The notes: a model not told the origin generated them from the sequence alone. 64,000 bases of DNA from Todiramphus chloris collaris (GCA_025345505.1 JANVCC010000118.1:186001-250000), one strand, 5' to 3'. Counted from the stretch's first letter, positions 1 through 14,432 are shown. Translations and numbers: made by a program.

Positions 1-315
1 TAGAATCACAGGCTGGTTTGGGTGGGAAGGGACCGTTCAGGGTCACCCAGTCCAACCCCCCTGCAGGGAGCAGGGCCATCTGCAGCTAGAGCAGGGTGCT
101 CAGAGCCCCGGGCAACCTCCCCTGCAATGGTGCCAGGGATGGGGCAGCCACCACCTCTCTGGGCAGCCTGGCACAGGTTCTCACCACCCTCAGCATCAAA
201 AATTCCTTCTTTCTCTCCCGTCTGAATCTCCCATTTTTAGTTTCAAGCCATTACCCCTCATCCTGTCCCAACAGGCCCCTTGAAGTCCTGAAAGGCCCCA
301 AGAAGGTCTCCCAAT
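1..315 (-). mobile_element. CR1 LINE 3' fragment (cut by window edge)
   Basis: The antisense CR1 3' end begins with TAGAATCACAGGCTGGTTTG-type sequence, continues through the GGGAAGGGACC and GGCAGCCTGGCACAGG blocks, and ends in the CCAAGAAGGTCTCCC region. Confidence 0.9.
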
Positions 316-3300
316 ACGCTTGATACAAAGAGTATTTTATACTTCTATGGTCTCAAAATGGGAATACAAAAAAGCTCTCTACAGACGTGCTTATCATGTC
401 ATTTGCACACATTTCGAGGGCTCATTATACTTCTAAACCACCAGAAATGTGTTTCCTCAGGTCAATAGGAGTTAGTGCTTTTGTCCACGCAAAGACCACT
501 GACCTGGTTCCTCGAGCTGAGGTCCTCCGTAGACCGGCTACGAGGACAACACGCGCTGCTGTTGATGAGGCCAAACAATGCACAGTCCTTAAACTTTTAA
601 AGATATTGCACCCGCAGATCACCCGAAACCTAGAGGAAAACATATCATTCCGTTATCCACAGCACATATTTAGAGTAATTCAGGGGAGGCAAATACGATC
701 CGATCAATAAAGGAGCTTCTTGTCTTCCACTCTTACATCCTCCTCATGAATCTTAACCAACAGAAATAATAATAAGTGACAGAGGAGGTTTATAGTACTT
801 TAAATAAGCAAGTGAGCCTCCTAAAGCTACGAGCAACGTTCTCTGGATATCAAAAATAATAACTGGTTTTGCAGCAGTGCAGCGTGGAAACACAAGGGTA
901 TAAGATATACTGTACTTTAAGCTCTGTTTGATGAATCTGAGCACAGTTCCTGGGGGATAGATTACTTTAAACCATGCTCTTTTACTTTCTAATCCTGACT
1001 TGATTTGATTTGTACTTTAATACAGCTGCCTGGCAATTCAACAGCAAATAGAGACTATTTATGTAATCATATTGTAAGTAGTGGGACAAGAAGAAACTCT
1101 CTAGAACCTTTTTGGAAAATAGTTTGTTGTACTTTTTTATTTATTGAACAGCAGGGCTTCGGGCTTTTCAGTGCTCATTATAATTGGTTTTCTGCTTGAA
1201 CTTTCAAAAACTGTCATGTCAATACTCAAACAGAATTTTTTTGCTTACTATATGGCTGTGGGCTCTATTTTCTCATGTGCTACTTGACAAAGTTCTTGTA
1301 ATATCTTAGAGGCAAGTTCTAGAGTTTTAGTTGCTATTTAAGAAACTGGAAGGCAGAGTTATTTTATCTTCTCCATTGTTCTTGTTCGCTTTCCCATAAT
1401 TCTCCACTGCGATTTATTGGGATTTAGCAAACCGAAGAGGAAGTTGTCAGCCTGCTTCATGCTAAATATTAGCTCTGGCAGTCCTGGTATACCAGCCGTG
1501 TGCTTTCTGCTATTAAAAATGAATATGTGACTCACCACTGAATATGTAACTTTGAAGAACAAATATTCCCAGTGCAAACAGGGACGAAATTCAGAGAATC
1601 GTAAGAAAACCTACAGAGCATCAATTAAAAGACCGGCCGGCTAATTTCAGGTGTCTCCTTAGTTCCCTGTCCCCATCATTAGAAGCCAACTCATCCTCCA
1701 GTTCTCCAGCACCAGGGAACAGGGTGAAGCCTGGCAGAGGTGTTGGCTTATTCCTCCACCCAGGGCTGGAGCTGCTCTGCTCCTCAGCTCCCAGCCCTAT
1801 CCCAAAACCATTTCCAGAAACAGGAATTTTTACATTCCTTGAGAACTGTGCTTTGCGTGTTCATTTATTTGTTTGTAAGCAGCCTGCAAAAATTACTGTA
1901 ATAATTTTCTATAATGCTACATACACTGGAGAATAATAAAAAAAAAAAAAAGAAATACATTAAATAGAAGAGGTTAGTGCCTTGTACTTCATAAAACCCC
2001 AGTCTGTAAGCTGGAAAAGCTTGTTGTCTGCTGTGTTTCACTACACAGATACTCTAACATCTGGTTACGCAGCGCTCAAAGGATGGGATGGAAAATAAAA
2101 TTGTGACTATTTTAGTACTTTAACGAAGAAATAACTGCTTCCCTATTTGCAGACAGTTTTGGGGGTTTTTTTTAATTTAAAAAAAAAAACTTGGTCAAGC
2201 TGCTGTATTCATAAGAAAATTCAAATAGAAACGCAACCTAAAAGCTCTTGTTCTTTTGATACTGATCTCGGGAACTAAACAGCAAGAAAAGGAGGTGAGG
2301 TCTCTTCTCTTAAACCCACATAATAGGAAAGCTTCGTTTTAGAATAAGCATTTTTAGTATTTAAAGGTAGCTGTAAAAATGCTTTTCATTCACATCCTCC
2401 TCCTCCACTGTAACATGGGTCACACTAGAGATGCGGGAGGAGTTTAAAGGATACAAGCTTAGCCTGAATGAAGAACAGCGAGTGGAAACGTACAGATAAG
2501 GAGGACTATATAGAATTGAAAATCTGCCTGCTAGAACAGCGTTAAGACTACAGCAATAAATATCGTTAATAAAAATGCATCAAGCAGAATTTTGCTAACT
2601 CATACCGATATGCAAACGGAAAAAACCAGACTTTTTTTTTTCTCTTTTTTTCTTGTTGGGTTTTTTTTTCTTTATAAATTCCTATTAGGTTACAAATGAA
2701 TGACAACGGTATATTTTTTCAAGTGTTTAACGTGGCTAATAGAAGAAAGCAGGCTATGGAATATTTTAAGTACATGTAGCTAATTCCACAGAAATTCAGT
2801 GAAAGGAATTAAAAAAAAAAATAAAGCCTCATATAACAGAAAATGCTATTTGAAACAATAACACAATATGCAGCACATATTAAAATCTATTCTTTCTGGC
2901 AAATATTTAGTCAGCATGGATGTGCAAACATATGCAACTGTGTGGCTTTATGTTAACCAAAATCTGACACATACTGTTGGACTCTGGAAATACAAGAGGG
3001 AAATTCTATAGCATAATTTCAGTGACCAAAATTTCATATAAAATGAATATTTAAATCTAAAACAAACAGGCATAGAAATGCTGTTAATTACAGGCCGGAT
3101 AAATCAAATCTTTTTAAAAAAAAAAAAAAGTGAATTTTATATTTAAAAGACATTCAATATAGCGTTCTCACGACGATTTATATTTGCCTTTTCATTTTCA
3201 TATTAATTCACATTTTCTCTATGCTTGACTTCTAAAATGCTAATACTGCAACCCATTTAAAAACAAAAAATACAAAACAACACTAGTCAGCTCATTAAAA

Positions 3301-6300
3301 AAAAAAAAAAACTGGAAATACAGTTTGTAATTTTGTAATTTTTTTTTTTTCAGTATTTCCAGAGACAATAGAGGGTCAATAGTTTGGCAGAATCAAAGGA
3401 GATGATGGTTTTATCCAGGACATGTGACAACCGCTTGCTGACAAGGGAACGTGTATATGATATTGCAGTTTTGTTTCCTAAAACTATATCAGGGCTACTC
3501 TTTTAGTCAACTTGGAAATTTATATACTATACACTAACCCTCCTTTAATATCCTCTCTCTCTTTCCTCTGGGCATTTATTGCTGTTCTTTCTAGTTCAGT
3601 AACCAGTGAGCAGAAGGTTCATTAAAACTAATTGAATTGGAAACTTGTCTGCCCTGGGAAATGTTAACTCTTTGTTGTTATCTCTGGGAAATTCCTTTTG
3701 TTATTTTCCTTTGAATTATATTATTAGGCTCTCATGTAGTGGACGCCGCCCTCAAAATGTTTTTATTTCGCAGCCTGCCTCGAGAGCAACTTTCAACAGG
3801 CTCCTCTCCCCCCCCGGTTCGTCACGACAACGTTCTGCGTGGGGAGAGCTGCGCGTGGGGCTCCCCACGGCCACCCCGCTGCCAGTTCAGCTCCTGGAGC
3901 TCACCAGAAACACAGCATCCGGCAGGTGCCTGCCACAGCTCCTTCCAAAATGGTAAGATACCCAGCAGAAGTAGGTGTCGGATACAGGTTGAGGAAGCTG
4001 GGCTGGTCTGATGGAGATGATGGTGGCACAAGCAGCCCCGAGCGGATGTGACATTAAAGATGACAGTGCAGGGAACTGGGGGGGTGCTGAGCCTGCATGG
4101 CGCAGTGAATCTTAAGTTAACTTCCTTCTTTTCATCATTGGTGAGCAATACTCACCAAACAGAGAAGGAAACAGTTTCAGGACAGTGCTTCATCCAGCTC
4201 TTTGTAGCTTGAAAATATTGATGAAATAAAACACTTGATAATAGTCACAGTGGTAGATTTTTGACAGCTTTAAAAATCAATTGAAAATAACAGGCAACCC
4301 ACTGTTGCTAATAAAAGTAAATATTTATGACTGATTTGACTGAGCTTCAATACCAGTCAATCACTTTCTAAAGGATCTTTGCAATTCATTAACCTCTTTT
4401 TACTGGTCTTGTCCCTGTTGGTATTAGCCATTAAAAGGGAATAAGGGAGGGGGGCTTGATTTTTCTATTCTCATCATTCATAGCTTATTTGTTCATTCCC
4501 TCCATTCCCATACGTTGCTGTTAAATTGATTGTCTGTTTAGTCATATGAATGATAAAGTAGCTCTGCCAGGAAGAATGAAAGCATCCATTAATTTCTGAG
4601 AAGGGTGGGTTTCTTTGATTCAGCCTCAATCTAAACCAAAAGTACTTCCATAGTTTCCTACAACATCAGTAACTAAATTTAGACCTTAACATATTGATGA
4701 TAATAAGTGCCATAATTCTCTTCACAAACTTTTCGATGTCAGAACTTCAGGGAAAATTATATTTGTTAATATCTATTAAAGACCGTTGTTATCAGTCTGG
4801 TATCGTTAATCTGTAACATGACGCAGCAGGGGAAAAAAGACAGCGACCTTAATTCTATCATTTAAATATGATTTCTAAGAAACATCATTGGTGTACTACA
4901 ATGGAAGGAGGACACACACAGTTCTTCCTTTAAATAATAAAGACAGACAACGATGGTGGGTCTGACCTACCAGCCCATATGAATCCCACGTTTGTTTGGG
5001 TTTTTTGAAGCTGGTCAACTACAGCATAATTCTAAACATAGCGTTAAAACAGAAGAGTGATGCAGCACCTCGTCTCTGCTATCTATCTATCCCCAAAATA
5101 GATCAGAAACTGTGTATACAGGCAGAATTATTTTCCTTACGCTGATACCCTCGGTGCCGTAGCCAAAAGGACTGGTAATTGCACACAACTTGCTTCGTTT
5201 TTGAAGAACCAGCTGGACAGAGGGAGAATCTCTAGGATCTAAATTAAAGTCAGTATGGGGGCAACTTTGGATTACATATCCCCTCTAAGAAACACTTTCT
5301 TTATCTCAGCTCCTGTCCCATAATCAGGGTATAACACTGGGGGAAGCCTGTCCCACCCCTCAGGAATTCTTCACAGCTATCACTTTTAACAGCTGAAGAT
5401 GCACACGGTGTCATTGTTTTCCCCAAAACCACCAGTTTCCTCTGCTTTCCTTTCCAGAAAGCCACACAGAGCACTTTTAAAACAGAATACCATAAAAGAG
5501 AAGAACTGTCCAAGCTGGGAGGTCAGGGCCTGCTTTAGTGCCCTTGCCCTGAATTCACACTCACACAGTTAGCACCCTTTGTAAGGTGCCTGTTAAATAT
5601 CCATCTCCTGACCCAGCCTGTGCGGGGTGGGACCAGCGCATCCCTGCCGCCGCTGATCCAAACAGACCGTGATCCTTCAGAGTAGAGACCACTGCCCATC
5701 CTCCTCTTTGAGCACCACAGCAATGTGGTGCAAGCTGTGCTTGCAGCTGGTCCTGAGGCACAGCAGGATTAGTAATGCATCTTTTGCTCCTAACAGCTCA
5801 GGGGCAAATCTCTATTGTCAAGAGCTTGGGATGCTGCATAATAAACCCTGAAGAAGAGAAAATGCCAACAGAGGTTGGGGCATCTGGAAGGTAGGAAAGT
5901 TGGATGTCCACAGAACAAAGCAGCGGTGTCCTTGGAGAACCCTCCTGCTTTGCAAAGCAGCATTAGGTGAAGGGGGTTTGTCTGCATTTACCTATCTGCT
6001 GACCATGGTCTAGAGCATCCACTGCAGCAGCACAGGAGCAACCACAAGCACCACCCTTCAGGATGGCAAGAGGAAAACTTAATCAATGTTATTAATAACT
6101 TCACAGCTTAAACAGCTTTGGGAATACCTCTGGTAAGCCAGAGTCAGAAGCCAATCTTTCACTTCTGTCTCTACTTCACGCCTTAGCTACAGGTCCCCTC
6201 CCAGAAATCATTCTGCTGCCTTTGGGGTCAAGAGAGGGACTTGCTGAGGGGACCAGCTGACAGCAGGATGCAAGCGTGCCCAACATACCACACTTACTGC

Positions 6301-7245
6301 TTGAAACTAGAGGTGTCCAGGCAGGGAACGGCAGGAGGAAGGACAGCCAGGGCTTTGCATTGTTCCAAGTGCATCTCATCCTGGGTTTAGCACACCAGCC
6401 CATAACCCTTTCAGATAAGGTCCCTGCAGTAGCCAGTCATCCGGGTGCTGCAAGGGGCTGCAGCATGGGGCTGTGCCAGAAGGTCACCCACTCCCCATCT
6501 GGCACAGAACGTGGCAGTGGGATTATTTAACACCGTCAGCTGAAGACAATATATCTTTGTATCACTGTGGTGGAGGCCGTGCTAATTCCTCACCCGCCAC
6601 CAGGACCAATTCAAGATGATGATTAGAGTAACAGATGAATTATTTGCGGTGAAAATTTTTTTTGACAAATGTGCCACCCTTTTCTGCTTATGAATTATCC
6701 CTACACAAACTTCTGTTGATCCTAATTTATTACATCCATTTACGAGTTATTCTGATTTATTCAACGACTCATTTACAATATCAAGGGTAACTAAAGATTG
6801 CCCACGGACCATGCTCGAGCCTGTTGGCTTCAGCATTTATTTTTTTCTGATTAGTCATTTAAGTCACACAAGGTTGTTTCTAGTCATTGGTAACGACCCT
6901 ACAAATTCAAAAAAGCTTGTAGCCCCAGCTGAGGGAACTCAGGACAGATGTAAATGCCTTCAAATTGTTGTCAGGGAATTTTCAATTAAAGAACCTTCAG
7001 TCTGGATTCACCCCCACCCCCCCGATAATACAGCTCAGGTTGAGTTTCAGAGAGCAGCGAGACTTCATTTCTGCAAGCGTTCACATAACGTAGAGCTACA
7101 AATGTACTTTCTTCTGCTAGTCAAGGTATTCATTTGCTGCAGATTTCATTATTTAAGGTCACTCCCTCCTTTGCTCCAGCCCAAATTTTCCAAAGAAGGT
7201 CAAGGTTTATGAACAGCAAAACAACTGCCTCTGAATCTTAAAAGC
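316..7245. other. intergenic, AT-rich, no gene seen
   Basis: About 6.9 kb are free of recognisable CR1. The stretch holds scattered poly-A and poly-T runs (for example 1937-1950, 2630-2670, 3115-3130 and 3297-3350) and otherwise unique AT-rich sequence. The parts at 4200-4560 and 6600-6790 look rich in homeodomain-type cores (TAAT, TGACAG, ATTA). No frame has codon structure or splice signals I would support. Confidence 0.6.
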
Positions 7246-7384
7246 TACAGCTCCACGGGGGGCTTGGAAACCCCTCCAGGGATCACGGGGACTCCACCCC
7301 TGCCCTGGGCAGCCTGGCACAGCCCTGGGGAACCCTCAAGGGGTTGAAGAAATTGTTCCTCAGCTCCAACCTAAACCTCCTGTA
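7246..7384 (-). mobile_element. CR1 LINE fragment
   Basis: This internal 3'-region piece (ACAGCTCCACGGGG to CTCCAACCTAAACCTCC) is antisense on the plus strand. It lacks the terminal ATTCTATG repeats, so both ends are truncated. Confidence 0.88.
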
Positions 7385-8176
7385 GAGTTTACAGGGAAAG
7401 ACAGGTCCTACATAAGGTTAGACAAAATAAACTCTATTTAGATGGCAACCCAGACATTAAGATAAGGATCATGAAATCCATTTTATCCTCCTCTTTCTCT
7501 GACGATGAATTAAATCCTCTTTCCTTGTTTGCAGAGGGTAAGAAAGCCATACAAACCCTATAGACAGAGGTGCACACAAGATGGGGTGGAAGGACATTAA
7601 TACCTATTTCTCTTTTCACATCACCCATCCAGTTGACTGTCTAGGCTGTTACTCAGATCCAGACTGAAGAAAAAACCAAACCGAGCACGATGGTACCCAC
7701 ATGGAAGCTCCTGTGCTCATGGTGCTCCAGCTCATGACATCAACAGCAACATGACTCTGAGCCCCTGGTGCCCCAGGTGCCAGCACAGGCTCCCCAGCCT
7801 CCCTCCAAGGAGAGCACCAAATCCCTGCAATCTAAACCTCCATTTTCCTGAAAAAGTTGCATTTGCAAATTCTCTCCATGGCAGCAACTGTTATGGAGCA
7901 TTTTAAAAATAGTCCTTATAACTCCCATTTGGTTTCAAAATTAATGATCCATATGTTTAACCTATTTCAGGACATCCCTAGATGAAGGAAACGCATGGGA
8001 ACCAGGCGTTCAGGCTCTCTTTCCCTTCAGGAAAAGTTCTGCTGACTGCAAGGGGCTCTTAACTTGATTTCTTGTAGATAAATACAGAACATATTTACAG
8101 CTGCCAATGACAGATGTTCAGTGCAAATATTATTCCAGCAGATTTTTTAATCAGATGGTGTAATGCATGATAGTGT

Positions 8177-8302
8177 CATTTAAAAAAAAAATAAAAAAAA
8201 GAAAAAAAAAAAAAAGAAAGGAATGTATACAGAAAAAAAATTACTATTTTTTATCATAGGCAAAAAAAACAAAAATAAAAAAAAAAAAAAAAAAAAACTT
8301 GT
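8177..8302. repeat. A-rich low-complexity stretch
   Basis: Several poly-A runs broken by single G, T or C fall within about 125 bp. No gene-like sequence abuts it, so it does not look like a retrocopy tail. Confidence 0.85.
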
Positions 8303-9910
8303 TTCTTAGTTGTAAGAAACCAAATAATTAAAAATTATATACATGTTCACCTTTATGTTCAGGTGCAGAGGAGTCCCACACACTGTGACCTGTATTTGTT
8401 CAGCACCATGGAAACCATTTCACTCCATTATCCAAACATTATTTACATAAAACCAAGGGGGAAAAGGTAAGAGAAAATAAAAGTGACACAGGCAGAAATA
8501 ATGACAGCGATTGGATTCATGGTGGAGAAGTGGGCAAGGAACCAAGAGGGCTTTAATGAAATTTCCATTCACTGAGGGGAGCGGTTGATGAGGAGCTGAT
8601 TGCATCAAAATGGGATGAAAAGGGGAAAGAGAAAAAAATTTAAAAATTCAGCTTACGTAAGGTAAGGTAAGATTTTCTCCTTCCTGCACTAACATTGTGC
8701 AACTACTTTACCAGGGTGATAAATCCTACTTAAATAGAGCAGGGGAAACTTGGCAGGTGAACCCCAATGGTACAACAGGTAAACAAGCAGAAACTTGGTG
8801 ATCACACCGTGTTTGCGACAGGCAACCGAAGGAGGGTCTGAAAGTGAGACACACGCCTCTCTCTGATGGGGAGAGGCACTTTCTGAGGAAGGCTGCAAAC
8901 AGCTATTCCACAATCACGTGCGCGTTCAAATATTTTCAGATGGCTGCTTGGAGACGGCTCCTCAGCGTCACCTTGTCCCTGTGGGCAGCCACTGCTTCGT
9001 CACGGAACACGCGACAGCAAAACACTTTGCTAGAATAGTCTTCCTTTATAACCTCCTGAAGTTTTCCATATGCTACTCCCTCTCTAAAGGGGAAAAAAAA
9101 AATATATCCAGAACAATCTGAAAACCAAGTGGAATAGGAAGAAAAGCTGAATTTAGCAGACACTTCCCTGTTTGTCCAGCTCATGAAGCTGATGAAGCCA
9201 AGAATTCTGCAAACAGAGGAAGGGAGAAAATAAGCAAACCAAGAACCTCCTCGTCCAGTTTTTCTGCCTCGTATTGAGCAAGATACACCTCTGCTGCAAC
9301 TGCCAGCTTCTGCTGGGAGGGCAGCTCCAAACATGACATCAGCAACCCTGTCCATAGTCAGGACACACGCACCAACCGACTTCTCATGTCGCTACTTCCA
9401 AAAGAATTCACAACTGAGTGCACTGAAAATTTAATGTCACTTAATTAAAAGAATTTCATCTTAACACCTTTTGCACATTTAGAGCCAATTGATGCAAGGT
9501 ACTAAGTATCCCAGCCAAGATGAGCTGAGGATGACCAACCGTTCAGAGGATGACGTTTTACTGATTTGAGAAAGGACAGAAATTCTCAGCTGAGATCTTG
9601 AAGTGTTCTTCTAAGCGTCCTTGCTCGAGATGGGAAGGTGGAGAGCAGCCAAAGATTTGAAGGCTTCCTCTGCCACCAACACCTGCAGAACGTGGCAGAG
9701 CCATCCCTGCTACCCCAGAATACACAGAAGACAACTTCAGCACTCTGGATATAGTCAGCTGTGGGATGATCTCACCCTCGATTTCCAACAAAATAAAATC
9801 TTGCTGTTAGAGGTGTCAAAACACCGTGATGCTGAACATGCTACAAACCCTACATCCTATTCTCATCTTGCTCATGGCTAAATAATACCTCTGATGTAAG
9901 CAGAACATCA

Positions 9911-9963
9911 TTTGGACATGATGATCCCAAGGGTCTTTTCCGACCTGAGTGATTCTGTAACAA
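9911..9963 (+). mobile_element. CR1 3'-end relic
   Basis: This short sense piece, GGACATGATGATCCCAAGGG then a CTTTTCCGACCTGAGTGATT-like end, matches the last 50 bases of CR1 but is diverged. Confidence 0.65.
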
Positions 9964-11041
9964 TGACCCCTCTCACACTCGAGTTGAGAATGAGCATGAC
10001 TGGTGCTCTCAGTAAAGTAGACTCTCATCATTTTGTTATTTGCCATCCAGGAAGAAAAAAGGCAAATAGCATATGCACAAAAAAAAAAAAAAAATAAAAG
10101 GAGATTGCGTTGGAAAGATTCCACAGCCTGCACTTCCCCTCTACTCAAAAAGTCACGGAGCAGAGACTAACTGCAGTGTCTTCACTGTGAAGCGTTCGGT
10201 GCATCCACCCAGGCTCCTTCTCTGCAGCCATGGCTTTTAAGTTTTACGAGACCTCAGTGAATACTTCCACATCTTCGCTGAAAGTTCCGATCAATACCAA
10301 AAATGAACCACACTTTGTAAACACCGTGATCACATCAATTGCTATTGTATTTGTAATTACATTCATTTATCAAATGTGCTACTAGGATGATCATAATAAT
10401 CTCAACATATCCATAAAAACTATCTAACTAACATTATCTCAAGGTGTGCGCACATCCCCAAGTCATGAATCATCCATCCTATGTTACGAATTTACCACCA
10501 GAAGTTACAGACAAGTATTAGTGAATAAGAACCTCGCCTCTGAAATACTTAGAGACATTATTTTTACCAAATACCATCTTCCTGTGCTCATTTACCCTCC
10601 TCAAAACAAAAATCTCAGGCAAAGCCTTTCATACTCACGCACCTGTGATAGTGATGGTAAACAAGAAAAAGGAAATAGAAAACAAATGGGGAAAAAAAGG
10701 AAAAAAAAATATTAAAAATTCTTAATTTCAGCTTTATAAGAGCATATTTTATTCCTGAAACATTGATGAGAGAGGGTACCAGGCAGAAAGTAGAGCACAA
10801 CTGTAGTACAAAGAACATCACTATTTATTAATCACACCTCACAAATATTGCATTGATATCTGCTTATTTTGAGAAAGCAGGGGGTGACAGATGTCAGGTC
10901 CTTGAATACAACAAGAACAGTGAATAAAAACTTTTGCCATTCCACAGCAATCCCTTAAGCCGATGTGATCTATGTTTCTCACTAAAACTCCAGGCAGCTG
11001 CTGAATACACAGATTAAGAATTTTTTTTTTTTTTTTTTTTT

Positions 11042-11141
11042 NNNNNNNNNNNNNNNNNNNNNNNNNNNNNNNNNNNNNNNNNNNNNNNNNNNNNNNNNNN
11101 NNNNNNNNNNNNNNNNNNNNNNNNNNNNNNNNNNNNNNNNN
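11042..11141. other. assembly gap, 100 N
   Basis: All bases are N, and the size of exactly 100 suggests a placeholder. A T-run abuts on the left (11021-11041) and a CR1 copy begins directly on the right. Confidence 1.
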
Positions 11142-11312
11142 GGGCTTGTTGAGCCTGGAGCAAAGGAGGCTGAGGGGAGAGCTTCTGGCTCTGACAGCTC
11201 CTGACAGGAGGCTGGAGCCAGGGGGGTCGGGCTCTGCTCCCAAGGAACAAGGGACAGGACAAGAGGAACCGGCCTCAAGTTGCCCCAGGGGAGGTTTAGG
11301 TTGGCCATTAAT
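11142..11312 (+). mobile_element. CR1 LINE fragment, young-looking, at gap edge
   Basis: This sense CR1 begins GGGCTTGTTGAGCCTGGAGC and runs to GGGGAGGTTTAGGTTGG. It is nearly identical to parts of the copies at 27930, 37336 and 55481. Its 5' part is lost in the gap. Confidence 0.9.
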
Positions 11313-12198
11313 AAATAATTCCCAGAACAAGAGACAGTCACAAAAATAGGGCATTTCCACTCATTTTGAAAACACAATGGTCTCCTACCTGAATTTTACC
11401 AAGAGCCAACAAAGGTACAGAAGACATAAGTGACATTTTAGCTACTAATTGATAAAAATCCACTAAAAGAGGATTGGCAGCATAATCTCAGCTATTATGA
11501 TTGATCTGTTAGTTAAATCTGTGTTTATAATCAATTGCCCTCCAGATAAATAGGTGGTTTAGCCTGGGTGGTACGTTGGATCACTAATGAAAGATCTCAG
11601 GTAATCCCTGAAGAATTATCTAGACCCATGCTTACAAAACAGCCTCATAGGCTGAATCCATTAGCAAAATCTAGGTATTTAAGCACTGTCTTTTGGATGT
11701 CCTAGAACATTAATTATACCTGATGTATAAAACCTATTTAATTACAGTAAAATGTGAGGCTGGATGAATTAGCTACACACATAAAAAATTACACACATCC
11801 TTTTCTCTGTTATGAACAATTTAGCATCAGCTCTGAATCACGGGCTTTGTAACATTGAAGATGTTTATCGTGAGCAATCGGCTGAGAAGGGACTTCAGAA
11901 GGAATGTAGAGAATACAGCCTCAGAGACCTCCTTGGCAATTGTTCCACAGGCCTGGGACGTGGCCAGAAGCAACCTATGCCTTCACACCAGTGGGCGACC
12001 ACGGCCATCAGCATATCCCAGGTAGAGCCACAGCAATACCTGCACCACTGGGAAATCATTCCTAGACCAAAGAGGATGCAAAGGGATGTGCACCATTTCC
12101 ACTGCTAACACGCATGGAAATCCACACGCTTTCAACGCGCTTTTCTTGTGAGCAAGTTAGTGTGAAAGTTCTTGGAAATGGTTAAATACCTTCAAAAG

Positions 12199-12432
12199 AA
12201 CAGAATTACAGAATGCCAGCACAGTGGGGGCTGGCAGGGCCCTCTGGAGATGCTCTGGTGCCACCCCCTGCTCCATCCAGCAGGGGCACCCAGAGCAGGG
12301 GCCCAGCAGCGCAGGGTCCAGCCGGGGTGGGAATCTCTCCAGACAAGGAGACTCCACAGCCTCTCTGGGCAGCCTGTTCCAAGGCTCCATCACAAAATGA
12401 ATAGAGGTCCGAGAAATATTTATAAGCATCTG
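12199..12432 (-). mobile_element. CR1 LINE fragment
   Basis: This antisense copy starts near CAGAATTACAGAATGCC, passes through TCCATCCAGCAGGGGCACC and GACTCCACAGCCTCTCTGG, and fades near 12430. Confidence 0.88.
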
Positions 12433-14234
12433 CTTCATTCAGCTGCTGCTATTACTGTGTCTGGTTCCCCACCAGAGCCAGCTACAAAAAAGAACGGTTA
12501 TCCATCTTTTGACCAAACTTTCACCATTCTGTCTCCACTGGCAACTGACATCGAAAATCCACTTGGTGTATCTTCACTGCATCCACCTTAAGCAGCAAAA
12601 GGAGCTCAGAAGTGTTGGGTTTAAACAACACAGGCTTCCCAAAACAACAAACTAAGTTCCAGAAACATCTCCCCCGCTTCTTATTCTGGAAGGAAATTAA
12701 TTTCCATGCGATTTGCTATGTCAGGAAACTTTTGAACAAACCCTTCAAAACAGATTCCCCTATTCTATGTGGATATTAAGGGTCAGATTTTCTCATCTCC
12801 CCTCCGGAATACCTTGACCAGACAAAATCCTTGTTTGTTGCCTCTACCTCAGTGGGGCACAGCGAGCCAAACTGCAGCAGCGTTAACTGACAGCAGCATG
12901 AGGCTATGAATGAAAATAGGTGAATTAAGCAATTAATTTGAATGATTCTGAGACCCAAACCCTTGAAATAACGTCTTCAGGAGGACAGGTAAAGTCCTGC
13001 TAGTAAATAAATGTTTCTGTAGCTGAGTCACCCCAGTGCTCTACCTTCTGTGACCTGGGAAGACAAGTTACATACATTGAATAATCCAAGTTTTCAGGCT
13101 GACATAGAGTATCTACATTAGGCTTGAGCACTGGAGGATTTTGCCTGAATGTGGAAAAAAAAAACCAGGCATCAGGGAACACCACGCAGCCACAGAACAA
13201 CCGTTTGCTCAGACTTTGGGCAAAACAGCTTTAGAAAACTACAGGTGATTTCTACTTCATTTCTCACCCTAATAATAAAGTTCATTCGTTTGTTGTTTGG
13301 TTGGTTACTGTTATTTTGTTGGTGGGGTTTTTTTTGTGTTACACATTTAAAATACATGATTTGGGCTTAATAATATATACTTTGGGCTGAAATAGTCCAT
13401 AGTATCATATATAAAGCAATTATCTGTTCTGGTTAAATGTATTTGTGAAAACATTCTAATAAATAACCTTTCCTCTACACACGGATATATATCTCTGTTG
13501 TACAATCGCTCTACAGCTCCACTGCCGTGTGCCTGAAACTAGTGAGATCAAAACAATCTAATAGGACTCGCTTGGCTGCATCACAGTTGTTTATAAAAAT
13601 GGCCTGTGTGTTACTGGTACATAAAAATCAGGCAGCTGGGCGTCAGATGTGATCCCGGATCAGAGTGCAAAGGCAAGGGGGATGCAGAATATACGTTGTA
13701 ATAGAGCGTAATCACCACGTCCTACTGTATTTCTGCATAAAATGACACAATGACATTTTCCTGCATTCTTAGACACATCTTTAGCTTCAAATGTAAAAAA
13801 AAAAAAATGAAATGACCATCACAGAAGCTCGTGCCTGCAAGCCCACACCGTGCCATTTTGGAAGCCTTAACCTCCACCCCCCACCCCCCCATGTCCCACA
13901 TGAAGGATCCACGAGCACAGACACACACGTGCACGCACGGAAAGCTCATTCCACACTGGGAATGGCACGGATGAGGTCACACGCTCCTCCCTGGTGCACA
14001 TTCCCACCCCTCGCTGTGCACCCCAACTGCTCTGCAGGGAACCATGGGGAGTATCATCCTTCCCAATGGCACCCAGTGCTGGGCACAGGGGTGTCCACTC
14101 CCCGGGGGATGGCTTCCTGCTGGCACAGCCAACCCAGCTGGGAACAACCCAATAAGCCTCATCTGCTCAAAAACTGCCCATCTGCATCAAACCTTGGCCA
14201 CACTGGGGTTCAGCATAACTGTCTCTTATAGAAG

Positions 14235-14432
14235 TCATGGAATCATGAAATCATGGGTTGTAAGGCACCTCCAGGATCATCTGGTCCAACCTTTCTTGGC
14301 AGATGCCCAGTCTAGACAAGCTGGCCCAGCTCCTGTCCAGCTGGATCTTAAAAGCATCCAATGCTGGGGACTCCACCACTTCCCTGGGGAGATTATTCCA
14401 GCAGCTGACGGTTCTCATTGTGAAAAATTTTT
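14235..14432 (-). mobile_element. CR1 LINE fragment, older
   Basis: This antisense copy has a terminal ATGGAATCATGAAATCATGG-type end, then GGTCCAACCTTTCTTGGC and CTGGGGACTCCACCACTTCC. It is more diverged than the other copies. Confidence 0.85.

Noticed and set aside
8177-8302. A-rich runs as tails of processed pseudogenes
   Set aside because: No gene-like sequence lies next to the runs, target-site duplications are not evident, and retrocopies are rare in birds.
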